A stretch of 64,000 nucleotides of DNA from Candidatus Obscuribacter sp. (GTDB lineage Bacteria > Cyanobacteriota > Vampirovibrionia > Obscuribacterales > Obscuribacteraceae). Below are positions 36,621 to 45,706 of the stretch, piece after piece (the first letter of the stretch is position 1; every line of letters starts with the position of its first letter). The notes below the pieces were generated by a model. It worked only from the letters and a program-made list of their open reading frames with translations, made no database searches and was not told the DNA's origin. The position numbers and the translations under genes were made by a program. The stretch lies in NCBI GenBank assembly GCA_016712465.1, contig JADJQZ010000001.1:5890001-5954000 (forward strand), given 5' to 3'.

Positions 36621-37799
36621 ATGCCAAGTCCCAGTTTTCTCGAAATGCGCAATCGCAATGCCATCAACATATTAATGGCAGTGCGAGAATCACCGGGCAT
36701 GAGTCGAGCCGAGCTATCAAAAGTGTGCGATCTAGCTAAATCTACAGTATCAAGCATCGTAGACCAGCTTACCGGAGCAAATATTCTCACGGAAAGTGGG
36801 CCGAAGCCCTCTGTCAGTGGACGACGCGCCGTCGGTCTGGTATTCAATCCAACCTGCAGATTCTCCATCGGCATGAGTATTGACAACGACAGAATCGAAT
36901 GCGCTCTTTCCGATCTCGATGGTGAGCTGGTCGCTACCAGGCGAAAGCGCATTCAACGCAATCTTGATAGCGATGCGCTGGCTTCCATGGCGGTCCAAGA
37001 ATTGGGAAAACTTTTAGCCTCAAAATCTCCTGCAGCTAAAGGCTTTGTCGGTCTAGGAATTGCCGCCCCCGGACCGATTACCCCGAGTCTGCTGAGCAAC
37101 TTAAACGGAATTCCACTAAACCTGGAGAAGCTGGCCAAGCATCTCATCGAGAGACTTTCACTGAACTGCCGGCCTGTTTTTGACTCAAACACAAACATGG
37201 CAGCTATTGCCGAGTGCAGACGGGGAAAGGGGAGTGAAGGCGAGATAACAGTAGTGGTGCGGCTGGGCACGGAAGTAAGGGCAGCGGTTATGAAAGACCG
37301 AGAATTGCTGAGAGGTTGTCAGGGTCTGGCCGGCAATATCGGGCATATTGTTGCACCGGGCAAGGCCTTAGACTGCAACTGCGGCAGAAGCGGCTGTATA
37401 AATGCGGTAGCCGGCACGGATTCTATAGTTGCTATTTGCAAAGCTCTCGGAGTTGAAATCCAGCAAATCGATGATGTGATTGCCGCTGCCAAGGCCGGTG
37501 AAACCCGTTGCAGAAAGACGCTGGACGTTGCGGCCACTGCCATCGGTTATGGCATCGCCTGTGCGGTCAATATTATAGCCCCGGCAGAAGTGATTATCAC
37601 CGGCAAGTTAGTCGAGGCAGGCGGCTGTATGCAGGCTCCTATGGAAGCGGCTCTCAGAGGCTATTGCTCAATTTTAAACGGCTGCAATCTAGTATACAGT
37701 TTTGAGGACCATTACTCCGAAGCAGTTGGAGCCAGCCTGGCCCCTTTACTAAACAGCAGTTTCCTGGCGTCTCTAGTATCGGTTAGTGGTACGACTTAG
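36621..37799 (+). CDS. ROK-family transcriptional regulator / sugar kinase-like
   Basis: 392 residues, the size of NagC/XylR-type ROK regulators. N-terminal winged helix-turn-helix (INILMAVRESPGMSRAELSKVCDLAKSTVSSIVDQLTGANILTE) followed by a ROK ASKHA domain: GIAAPGPI, the zinc motif region GHIVAPGKALDCNCGRSGCINAVAG and the C-terminal IIAPAEVIITGKLVEAGG. The CNCGRSGC cysteines bind zinc in the family. The effector would be a sugar or amino sugar. AAAGGA abuts the ATG, so the start is a little uncertain. A matching operator lies just upstream, suggesting self-regulation. Confidence 0.9.
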   Translation: MPSPSFLEMRNRNAINILMAVRESPGMSRAELSKVCDLAKSTVSSIVDQLTGANILTESGPKPSVSGRRAVGLVFNPTCRFSIGMSIDNDRIECALSDLDGELVATRRKRIQRNLDSDALASMAVQELGKLLASKSPAAKGFVGLGIAAPGPITPSLLSNLNGIPLNLEKLAKHLIERLSLNCRPVFDSNTNMAAIAECRRGKGSEGEITVVVRLGTEVRAAVMKDRELLRGCQGLAGNIGHIVAPGKALDCNCGRSGCINAVAGTDSIVAICKALGVEIQQIDDVIAAAKAGETRCRKTLDVAATAIGYGIACAVNIIAPAEVIITGKLVEAGGCMQAPMEAALRGYCSILNGCNLVYSFEDHYSEAVGASLAPLLNSSFLASLVSVSGTT

Positions 37800-37862
37800 C
37801 TGATTGGAGAACCAAATGCGGCATTACAAATATTCTTGTCTTGAGCGCTAACAACAACTCTA

Positions 37863-39398
37863 ATGGCAGAAACGATTCACATTGACATATTTGTGGTGCT
37901 GTTACTTGTGACAGCATCTGTGGCTATCACAGTAAAGTGGATAAAACTGCCGTATTCCATAGCCCTGGTAATTGTGGGGCTTTGCATAGGACTGTTCCAC
38001 CTATTGCCGCCGGTGGAAATGACGCCGGAGCTGATTCTCTTAATCTTCCTGCCGTCCATACTTTTCGAAGCATCCTGGAATATCCGACTGGCCGAGCTGC
38101 AAGAAAGCTGGAAGTCCATAACTATTCTAGCCACCATCGGCGTCGTGATAAACACACTGCTGGTAGCCTACGGCATGCATTTCCTGGCTAATGTGGCCCT
38201 TGGACCGGCCTTTCTTTTCGGTGCAATGATCGCCGCCACAGATCCAATTTCAGTCCTGGCTCTATTTCGCAAGCTCGGTATAGACAGCAAACTGACCACT
38301 ATTTTAGAAGGCGAGAGCCTATTCAATGACGGTACCGCTGTAGTACTTTTCAAACTGGTTCTAGCTTGCGTCATAAGCCAGTCTCAATTCTCCATCGGTG
38401 CCACCACCGGCAGCTTTCTCTTGGTCGTCCTGGGCGGCGGCGCCACGGGTGCGCTTATCGGATACGGAGCATCTCAGATCACACGACTATTCGACGACCA
38501 TTTGCTGGAAATCACGCTCACTACCATTGTTGCTTACGGCTCCTATCTGGTCGCTGAGCAATTGCATGTCTCAGCAGTGTTGAGCGTTGTCACCGCAGGA
38601 ATTGTGCTGGGCAATTACGGAAGCAGAACCGGCATGTCCCCGGCAACAAGAATGGCGGTCAACTCATTTTGGGAGTACCTGGCTTTTCTGGTCAACTCAC
38701 TTATTTTCCTTCTCATCGGTCTGCAAGTGAAATTTGGCTTGCTTCTCAAGTACAGCGTGCAGATTGGCGTGGGTGTACTGGTGGTATTACTGGCCAGATT
38801 GGCAGTCGTCTACGGACTGGCCCCTTTGATAGGAATGGCAGAAAACAAGCTTCCCTGGAAGTGGCGACATTTACTATTCTGGGGTGCGCTCAGAGGATCC
38901 GTATGCATGGCCCTGGCTCTCAGCCTACCCGAAGCTTTCCCGTACAAAGAAATGATTACGATTACTACCTTCGGCGTAGTGTTGTTTACATTGTTGATTC
39001 CGGGACTGACGATCGAACCGCTGGTTAGCCTGCTAAAGATGAATGCCAAAGATCCAAAGCAAGAGCAGTATCGAACTCTGAGAGCACAGCTCATAACCAA
39101 AAAGAGAGCCCTGGAATTCCTGGCCAATCAACTTAAGACCGGTTCTATTTCAGCTTCGTCCCACGAGCGCCTGCACGCAGAATTGAACGCGGAAAAAGAA
39201 GCACTGACAAAACAAATCAACGACCTACAACTGGAAGACACCTCGATAAAGGCTCTTGAAGAGGAAGAATTGAGACATCGAATCTATGTGCTAGAGAAAG
39301 ACTCGCTTAAGGAACTCGTTAAGGACGGTGTATTGACCGAAGAAAGCCTGCGTAAAGTGGAACTGGAAGCGCGATACTTTCCAGAGGAAGAATCCTAG
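37863..39398 (+). CDS. Na+/H+ antiporter, CPA1 (NhaP) family
   Basis: 511-residue inner-membrane exchanger with about 12 helices, controlling Na+ and pH. It has the family ion-site helix (FGAMIAATDPISVLALFRKLG, with the TDP motif), ESLFNDGTAVVLFKL with the conserved ND, and the Arg-containing FWGALRGSVCMALALSLP. The C-terminal ~120 residues are a charged coiled-coil cytoplasmic tail (RTLRAQLITKKRALEFLANQLK...LEEEELRHRIYVLEKDSL), a probable regulatory region. It starts 63 bases after the ROK gene and may be read through from it; it converges with the DUF389 gene, 31 bases apart. Confidence 0.93.
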   Translation: MAETIHIDIFVVLLLVTASVAITVKWIKLPYSIALVIVGLCIGLFHLLPPVEMTPELILLIFLPSILFEASWNIRLAELQESWKSITILATIGVVINTLLVAYGMHFLANVALGPAFLFGAMIAATDPISVLALFRKLGIDSKLTTILEGESLFNDGTAVVLFKLVLACVISQSQFSIGATTGSFLLVVLGGGATGALIGYGASQITRLFDDHLLEITLTTIVAYGSYLVAEQLHVSAVLSVVTAGIVLGNYGSRTGMSPATRMAVNSFWEYLAFLVNSLIFLLIGLQVKFGLLLKYSVQIGVGVLVVLLARLAVVYGLAPLIGMAENKLPWKWRHLLFWGALRGSVCMALALSLPEAFPYKEMITITTFGVVLFTLLIPGLTIEPLVSLLKMNAKDPKQEQYRTLRAQLITKKRALEFLANQLKTGSISASSHERLHAELNAEKEALTKQINDLQLEDTSIKALEEEELRHRIYVLEKDSLKELVKDGVLTEESLRKVELEARYFPEEES

Positions 39399-39429
39399 AC
39401 AGAAACCATGTAGGGAAACAAAATCGCAA

Positions 39430-40785
39430 CTACTTGTTGCTGCTGCGCGCTTCCACCGACGGCGCTTTCTCAGAGTCAACTACCATGCGGTCCGATTGCT
39501 TCGCCGCGCTGCTTGCACTAACGGACTCGAAGCCTGCCGTTTTCTCATTAGCGGCTTTCTCGGCAACCGCTTTCTCATTAGCGGCTTTCTCAGCAGCCTT
39601 CTCGACTGTCGTATTCTCCACAGCCGAATTCTCGGCCGGTGCCACCGATTGTACCTGCGGCTCTGCGATAATCGAATTATCTTGCTGTCCGGAATTCTCG
39701 CCTTTCGGTACAGATTTTGGCACCGACTGTTCCGCAGCCGGCAAATCGATGTCCGCTCCGAAATCGGCCGAATTGGAAAGCGGGGTCATTACGCGGGTTT
39801 CACCACCCGGCGAGACGTCAAGGGCTGTTACTTCCGTAGCCGGAATAATCCTCAAGGCAAACTTCAAAGGCAGTCCAATTTCCTTTATAAGAAGATCTTG
39901 CACCAGGGTCACCTGCCGGGGAGTGATCGTGTCACCGGCGCTCAGTACCGTAGCTTTCACAGTCATCGGTACTTTGAAGCGAGTGACCTTCACCTCACGC
40001 AATTGAGCATCGCGAAAAGTCACTGTCTTCTCCTTCAGGACCGTCTTTACTTTGGCGCTAATCTGATTCTCAAGAATCAGCTCACGCATACTCAGGGCTA
40101 AAGGCACGCCAAGCAGCAGGATACAGACGCCGGAAATTGCCAGCCCTCTGCGAGCCAGTTTCAACGGGCTGAAACCCTGTAAAAGGAAAACTAAAGAGCC
40201 GGCGATGGTAATACCAACCAGGTTAGTCGCATAAAGCAATGCGGCCCCGAAAGCTACGGAAGGCGAATCAAAGGCCAGACCTATACCCACGACACTGAGG
40301 GGCGGTACCAGAGCAACGGCGATGGCCACACCGGCCATTGTGTCAGACAGTTTCTCATCGGCCTGACAATAGGCACCGACGGCTCCCGCAGCCAGCGCCA
40401 CACCAAGATCAAGCAAGGTAGGATGAGTGCGAGCCAGTATCTCCGGTGTGAGTTCCAGCGCGCGCAAGAGCCAGGCCATCGTCGTGGAAATGATGATTCC
40501 CAACACAGATCCCACCAGAAGCGTGAGCACAGACTTTGCAAGTTGCCGGGCATCAGCAGTAATCATAGCCAGAGAAAGGCAAGTAAGCGGGCGCATCAAA
40601 GGTGCAATAATCATGGCACCGATAATTACTGCCGGACTGTTCTGGAACAAACCGAGCGTGGCAATTGCGGTAGCTCCGGCAAGCAGCACAAGAAAATCCC
40701 TTGAGAGTCTGCCATTCTGCTCAAGGCGCTGCTGGAGCCTGCTCAATATCGTTTCATCAACGTGACGAAAAAATCGCGGTGCCAT
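39430..40785 (-). CDS. DUF389 (TIGR00341-like) membrane protein
   Basis: 451 residues. The DUF389 core is at about 25-225: SRDFLVLLAGATAIATLGLFQNSPAVIIGAMIIAPLMRPL and GVAIAVALVPPLSVVGIGLA are the family signatures, with about six membrane helices. A soluble domain follows (about 245-330), then a long low-complexity tail with AENSAVENTTVEKAAEKA-type repeats. The molecular role of DUF389 is unknown. It faces away from the LRV-repeat gene, with about 175 bases between the starts. Confidence 0.87.
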   Translation of the reverse strand: MAPRFFRHVDETILSRLQQRLEQNGRLSRDFLVLLAGATAIATLGLFQNSPAVIIGAMIIAPLMRPLTCLSLAMITADARQLAKSVLTLLVGSVLGIIISTTMAWLLRALELTPEILARTHPTLLDLGVALAAGAVGAYCQADEKLSDTMAGVAIAVALVPPLSVVGIGLAFDSPSVAFGAALLYATNLVGITIAGSLVFLLQGFSPLKLARRGLAISGVCILLLGVPLALSMRELILENQISAKVKTVLKEKTVTFRDAQLREVKVTRFKVPMTVKATVLSAGDTITPRQVTLVQDLLIKEIGLPLKFALRIIPATEVTALDVSPGGETRVMTPLSNSADFGADIDLPAAEQSVPKSVPKGENSGQQDNSIIAEPQVQSVAPAENSAVENTTVEKAAEKAANEKAVAEKAANEKTAGFESVSASSAAKQSDRMVVDSEKAPSVEARSSNK

Positions 40786-40862
40786 TTACCCTATTGTTAC
40801 CTTGCCCACAGGCCCTTGTTGTCGCTTTTCGGAAGCCATCATAGCCGAATCCTCCGATACGC

Positions 40863-40887
40863 CGTTTGTTCACCAAACGAACTAATT
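40863..40887 (+). promoter_or_regulatory. ROK-type operator upstream of the LRV gene
   Basis: Inverted repeat CGTTTG-TTCAC-CAAACG followed by AACTAATT. It has the same 17-base spacing and same AACTAATT trailer as the site before the ROK gene, with 19 of 25 bases identical. Confidence 0.5.
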
Positions 40888-40897
40888 GTGATATAAT
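40869..40897 (+). promoter_or_regulatory. Sigma-70-type promoter of the LRV gene
   Basis: TTCACC (-35) and TATAAT (-10) spaced 17 bases, with an extended -10 (TGATATAAT). The ROK-type operator overlaps the spacer. The only near-consensus promoter I noticed in this window. Confidence 0.7.
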
Positions 40898-40960
40898 GTA
40901 TACATCGATTCAGCCCACCGGCGTTCAAGCTGGTCGCTCAGTGCTGAAGGAGGAGAAGTC

Positions 40961-41335
40961 ATGATGAAGTTAACAGAAAGCTACATATTAGCCGGATCAA
41001 GCAATGTCTCCGGCATTGAATTGCACAAGCTCACCAAGCACACAGATAAAGATGTCAGAAGAAGAGTTGCCGACCGAGTCAAAATAGGCCCTGATTTGCT
41101 CAACAGGTTAGCGGAAGATCCCTCTGCAGAAGTACGAGCAGCAGTAGCTGCAAATCCTGAGACCAACCTTGGCACGCTGCTTAAATTGGCAGACGATCCC
41201 AACCCGGACGTGAGATTCTCCATGGCCGAAGATCACAATCTCCCTAAAGCCATACTGAAACTATTAGCCAACGATAACAATACATTGGTCCAATGGCGAG
41301 CCAGTATGACCTTGGCGCACCTCTGGGATTGCTAG
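40961..41335 (+). CDS. Small LRV/HEAT-type repeat protein
   Basis: 124 residues made of leucine-rich-variant helical repeats: LHKLTKHTDKDVRRRVADRVKIGPDLLNRLAEDPSAEVRAAVAANPETNLGTLLKLADDPNPDVRFSMAEDHNLP. Such repeats form an arc for protein binding. AAGGAGGAG lies a few bases before the ATG, a very strong ribosome site, and the promoter is also near consensus, so expression is likely high when the operator is free. No signal peptide. Partner unknown. It converges with the phosphatase gene 26 bases away. Confidence 0.85.
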   Translation: MMKLTESYILAGSSNVSGIELHKLTKHTDKDVRRRVADRVKIGPDLLNRLAEDPSAEVRAAVAANPETNLGTLLKLADDPNPDVRFSMAEDHNLPKAILKLLANDNNTLVQWRASMTLAHLWDC

Positions 41336-41361
41336 GCAATTCAAAGGCCGGACCCGGCTTT

Positions 41362-42234
41362 TCACTGTCGACTTCCAGACAAGTACTGCAAGAAAGCCAG
41401 TACTTGTCCGGGCGAATGCACCCGGTATTTAGCAGCGCTACCCTCCACCTCTCGGCTATTCACCAGAATTGAAATGCCGCCGGCTTCGTTGCACCACTGA
41501 AAGGCAGCTTCATCCGCTTCGGAATCACCGATAAAGAGAAAGCACGTTTTACCATCGTCAAGCCCCAGTCTTTGTGCAATCACAGAGAGCGAGTGGCCCT
41601 TGCTCCAATCGAAAGGCGGTAATACTTCGTAGCTGGTGGGCAGAGCCCGGAACTGCAAGCCGGTAAATTGCTTGGCAAATGCGGAGACCTTCTGGTGAAC
41701 GATCTGTTGTTCGTGCTCCGGCACCAGGTGATAATGCAAACACAAAGAGAGCACGTGATCATCAAGGCATATCGGCAAAGTCGACTCCAGTTCATCGGCA
41801 ATAAGCTGCCTCAGACTGCGCAAAAGCGGCAGCGCTTCAAGTGCTTCCTTCTGAATCACGGCGGTATCATCAGGGAAATAGACTTCCAAACCATAATTGC
41901 CGGCCAGTATAGCCTCTGCCGAATAGTAATCTTTTTTGAGACGCTCGGCACTGCGAGCACTGACTATTGAAACCGTGGTCTGAGGCAATTTAGTCAATTG
42001 ATTGATAATCTTGCGAACACGATCATCAACCAGAGCCAGAGATTGATCAGAATAGATGGGAACAATAGTCCCATCTCGATCCAGACCGACGAATAGGCGA
42101 TCCTCAGACATTCGCTTCAGGTCGGCTTTCTCAAAAGACTTGCCGATGAATTCACAATCAAGGGAGAAGATGGGGAAACCATCTAATTCTTCTCCCGAGT
42201 ATTGTCCATTGGTCAATGACATAAATCCTCCCAA
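41362..42234 (-). CDS. Trehalose-6-phosphate phosphatase-type HAD hydrolase (OtsB-like)
   Basis: Removes the phosphate from trehalose-6-phosphate, or possibly from glucosylglycerol- or glucosylglycerate-phosphate. 290 residues with HAD motifs I (VGLDRDGTIVP), II (VSIVSARS) and IV (FLFIGDSEADEAAF), plus the cap (IADELESTLPICLDDHVLSLCLHYHL). It is the last gene of a four-gene minus-strand unit with a GT4 enzyme, a debranching-type glucosidase and a GT20 synthase. The pairing with GT20 supports the sugar-phosphate phosphatase role; the exact sugar is inference. Confidence 0.85.
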   Translation of the reverse strand: MGGFMSLTNGQYSGEELDGFPIFSLDCEFIGKSFEKADLKRMSEDRLFVGLDRDGTIVPIYSDQSLALVDDRVRKIINQLTKLPQTTVSIVSARSAERLKKDYYSAEAILAGNYGLEVYFPDDTAVIQKEALEALPLLRSLRQLIADELESTLPICLDDHVLSLCLHYHLVPEHEQQIVHQKVSAFAKQFTGLQFRALPTSYEVLPPFDWSKGHSLSVIAQRLGLDDGKTCFLFIGDSEADEAAFQWCNEAGGISILVNSREVEGSAAKYRVHSPGQVLAFLQYLSGSRQ

Positions 42235-42292
42235 CCAGCCTGTTTCAGGCTCAGTAACCCGGACGCGCTGCCGACCGCTATGGCGCCGTGAC

Positions 42293-43354
42293 TCAAACAG
42301 ACGCCAATACCGGCTCAGCGCTCAGAACACGCTTATAGAGAGCCTCGTAATTGCTGCTCATAGACTCTTTGCTGAAATGACCCTTCACCCTTTCAACGCA
42401 GGCACTTCCCTTAATTTTATCAAGAGCACCCGAATTCACTCTTTTGGCTAGATTGTCGATAGAAGAATCGACTAAACCGGTTTCACCATCCAACACCAGC
42501 TCTTTCACTGATCCCCGATCCAGGGCGATCACCGGCGTACCACTGGCCATTGCTTCCACCATCACCAGGCCAAAAGGTTCATCGAAATTGATAGGATAAA
42601 TTACAGCAACGGCTCCGGCATACAAAACTATCTTTTCCGCCTCCGTTACCTCACCGAGGTAATCGACAGAACCCTCCTTGATGCGGGGCAAAACAAAGCG
42701 TTCGAAGTATTCTCTGTCATTGGCATCCACTTTACCGGCCATCTTAATGGGCAGCCCAACCTTACCTGCAAAATCCAGAGCCTCCCGCGCACCCTTATCG
42801 GCACCGATACGTCCGATGAACAGCAAATACTCGCGTGTTCTCTCAAGGGTCGATCGATACTTTTCGACATCAATACCGTTATAAACGGTGGCGCAATAAT
42901 TGAGCCGCTCGGGATAATTCAATCGTTTGTAGGCCTCACTGATGGCAACGTAATTCATGGAGCCGTAGGCAAAATATACAGGAGCGCAATAGTCCTTGAC
43001 CGGATTATGGTTGGTAGATACGACGGGCTTTTGCAGTGCTTCAAGCATTGGTAAGGCTTGATAGCCCATATGATTGTGAATCAGGTCAAACTCCCGGCTC
43101 ATCTCCTTTAGTTTGATGAGCGCCTTAAGGTCATAGGCCGCCCAGCGATGACGCGGCTCTTGTAAGAGCCGTAAACCGGTTGGTGCAATCTGCACCAGGC
43201 GTGCTTCCGTGACGGAATCAGCGGAGGCAAAAAGGGTGACTTCGTGACCGAGCCTGACCAATTCTTCCGTCAACAGGCTGACTACCAGCTCGGACCCTCC
43301 GTAACCAGTGGGTGGGACGCTTTCGGACAGTGGCGCCAGTTGGGCAATTCTCAT
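42293..43354 (-). CDS. Glycosyltransferase family 4
   Basis: A 353-residue retaining GT-B enzyme. N-terminal PPTGYGGSELVVSLLTEELVRLGHEVTLFAS carries the glycine-rich acceptor loop; the C-terminal half has the donor-sugar E-x7-E motif region DEPFGLVMVEAMASGTPVIALDRGSVKEL. It likely transfers a sugar from a nucleotide sugar in the cytoplasm. Its place between a glucosidase and a TPS-type gene suggests a role in glucoside or glucan metabolism; substrate unknown. It starts 52 bases after the glucosidase stop, with GGAAAGGAG-like sequence nearby. Confidence 0.87.
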   Translation of the reverse strand: MRIAQLAPLSESVPPTGYGGSELVVSLLTEELVRLGHEVTLFASADSVTEARLVQIAPTGLRLLQEPRHRWAAYDLKALIKLKEMSREFDLIHNHMGYQALPMLEALQKPVVSTNHNPVKDYCAPVYFAYGSMNYVAISEAYKRLNYPERLNYCATVYNGIDVEKYRSTLERTREYLLFIGRIGADKGAREALDFAGKVGLPIKMAGKVDANDREYFERFVLPRIKEGSVDYLGEVTEAEKIVLYAGAVAVIYPINFDEPFGLVMVEAMASGTPVIALDRGSVKELVLDGETGLVDSSIDNLAKRVNSGALDKIKGSACVERVKGHFSKESMSSNYEALYKRVLSAEPVLASV

Positions 43355-43406
43355 TTATTCACCTCACAAAGTGGAAAGGAGTCGCAATGACTCACCCAAT
43401 CAAGCT

Positions 43407-45614
43407 TTAACATTCAATGATCACTCGCAAGTTGCCTTCCTTACGCAGTATCTGACAGGAGGTAGAACCAGCCTGTGAAGTAACTTTTACATCTACAGAA
43501 GCCGCACCAACCCTCAGCCCCGTCAGCGTGATGGTATCAAGCCAGTCAGGCAAAGCCGGCTCTCGCACTCGCAGAATCCCGCGTGCCGCATCAGGTTCGA
43601 AATTCAAACATACCTTCAGAAGTTGGAATATACTTCCTGCCGCCCAGGCTTGCGGTGAGCAAGAGACCGGATAGTTTATGGGTGCGGCGGCGTCAATCTT
43701 GTCAAAACCACAGAATAATTCCGGCAGTCGAAAATCAGGCTGCAGCAGCATCACTTCAAATAGCTCCCTCATAATCGAGTGAACATCCTCAACCCGACCC
43801 ACCTTACGCAAGCCTTCAGTGATCATAGAATTGTCGTGAGGCCAGATAGAGCCGTTGTGATAGCTGATCGGATTAAAGGAACTGGCCCCGGAGGAAAGCG
43901 TGCGAATACCCCAACTTGTATGCAACTCCAGACTCATGAGGCGATCAGCCACAAGATGGGCCTTGTCTTCATCGAGTATGCCGGAGGCAAGACAATGCCC
44001 GGGGTTCGAGCTTATAGAACCAACCTGGCAGCCGTCTCGATCCAGAGCAAGAGCTAGAAAATTTTCATCGCTCATCCAAAAGTCTCTTTGAAATCTATCC
44101 TTCAAAGACCTGGCTTTGACGACGAGAGAATCGGCTATCTCGCTTTTGCCCAGCAATACCGCCACGCTTGCTACTTCCTGCCAGGCCTGATAGAGATAGG
44201 CTTGCGCCTCGCATAGAGCGATGGGCGGGTTTGCCAAACGCCCGTCCCGGTGCATGACTGAATCTCCCGAATCTTTCCAGCCCTGGTTTTCCAGACCATG
44301 TGGGCTCTCCCGCTGGTAAGTTATATAACCTGAGCCGCTTGCTCTATCCAACCAATCCAGCGCTAAATACACAGACCCCCACAGCCGCCGAGCAAACTCA
44401 ATATCCCCAGACCAGGATACGTACTGCCCGTAGAGAATGAGCCACAATTGCGTGGCATCCACTGTGCCGTAGTAGGGGCTGTGAGGAATCTCAGCCCGCC
44501 TTGCAAGTTCGCCCAATCTCAGCTCATGCATGATCCGACCGGGGTGTTCGGCCTTATACAAATCGTCTTTCTGCCCTTGATAGGCAGCCAGGACCTCGAT
44601 AGTCTCGCGAGCAAGCTCAGGGGCAAAGGGAAGCAGTTGCAGAGCCGTAATGGCCGAATCGCGACCAAAGACGGCGCAATACCAGGGAATCCCCGCGGCC
44701 AGCCCGATCCCTTTTGGAGTCGGCTGACGCAAAATGTATATGTCTTTCAAACTGCGGTTGAGAGATACGTCAAAAAGCTCCTGGCAAGTCTGGATATCCA
44801 CCACCGACTTGCACCAATTCAGATATCTATTGGTTGCCAGCTTGAGAGCGCTGGCATAATCCACTTCATCATGACTTACGGGAGCAGTCTTGCCATTGAG
44901 CCGGGTCAGCACCTTCAAACTAATGCTACGGCTCTGCCTGACCGGCAACCTAAAGCGAATCGTAAATCTGCCGTCTTGCAGAGAGGCCCGCTGCGCTCCG
45001 GAGGCATCAATATCAATCAAGGTTTCTTGCAACAAACCATCCAAACCTTTATACGCAAGCGAAAGGCAACGGCCATCCTTGCCGGACAGCGGCACCATGC
45101 GCTCACCTCTTTGAGAGAGATTCAGGCCTCGAACCTCGAACATGTCTGCGAAATCAGACTGCAGGCTAATTGTCAGATCAAATTCCACTTCTTCACTATG
45201 AAAGTTCTCAAGCGTGATTCGTTCATAGAGCGCATCTCCCAACACCACCTCTCTCAAAAGAGTGATGCGCTGTTGTTGCAGATTGGCGGTCTGTGGATTG
45301 GTATAAAACAAAGTGGCAGAAAAGCCGTCTTCTATACGACTGGACAGCAATGAAATCGGCGCGTCATCGAGAGCCATCTCCCACTGAGAGATATAGCGAG
45401 TGTCATCACGGTAGTAGCCGTAGCCGAGCGTGTTGCAAGCTGGAATCATTCCGGCGGCATCCAGTACAAGAAAATGACTGCCGTGCTTGAGTACCTTGCG
45501 CGGGTGAGCGGCATCGGTTAAAACAAAGCGCATGCCCTGGCAGAGCGGACGACTATCTACCACATACGGCAGTTCTTGTTCAGTGTCGGCACTAACTTTC
45601 TTAGCCCTGGCCAT
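43407..45614 (-). CDS. Glycogen-debranching-type glucosidase (amylo-alpha-1,6-glucosidase family)
   Basis: 735 residues in two parts: an N-terminal beta-sandwich (about 20-290, VLKHGSHFLVLDAAG...YRDDTRYISQWEMALDDAPI) and a C-terminal (alpha/alpha)6 barrel. Family motifs are GIPWYCAVFGRDSAITALQLL, ENQGWKDSGDSVMHRDG and YHNGSIWPHDNSMI. Cleaves alpha-1,6 or other glucosidic bonds; in this family many members act outside glycogen metabolism. Second gene of the GT20 operon. No signal peptide, so cytoplasmic. Precise substrate unknown. Confidence 0.88.
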   Translation of the reverse strand: MARAKKVSADTEQELPYVVDSRPLCQGMRFVLTDAAHPRKVLKHGSHFLVLDAAGMIPACNTLGYGYYRDDTRYISQWEMALDDAPISLLSSRIEDGFSATLFYTNPQTANLQQQRITLLREVVLGDALYERITLENFHSEEVEFDLTISLQSDFADMFEVRGLNLSQRGERMVPLSGKDGRCLSLAYKGLDGLLQETLIDIDASGAQRASLQDGRFTIRFRLPVRQSRSISLKVLTRLNGKTAPVSHDEVDYASALKLATNRYLNWCKSVVDIQTCQELFDVSLNRSLKDIYILRQPTPKGIGLAAGIPWYCAVFGRDSAITALQLLPFAPELARETIEVLAAYQGQKDDLYKAEHPGRIMHELRLGELARRAEIPHSPYYGTVDATQLWLILYGQYVSWSGDIEFARRLWGSVYLALDWLDRASGSGYITYQRESPHGLENQGWKDSGDSVMHRDGRLANPPIALCEAQAYLYQAWQEVASVAVLLGKSEIADSLVVKARSLKDRFQRDFWMSDENFLALALDRDGCQVGSISSNPGHCLASGILDEDKAHLVADRLMSLELHTSWGIRTLSSGASSFNPISYHNGSIWPHDNSMITEGLRKVGRVEDVHSIMRELFEVMLLQPDFRLPELFCGFDKIDAAAPINYPVSCSPQAWAAGSIFQLLKVCLNFEPDAARGILRVREPALPDWLDTITLTGLRVGAASVDVKVTSQAGSTSCQILRKEGNLRVIIEC

Positions 45615-45706
45615 TTCATACCTCTCCCAGAAACTCGCTGCACAATGGAAGAGAATTTCCAGCCGGATCGTATGTTTTGCACAGTGAGGGAAACCCGTGC
45701 TGCGAA

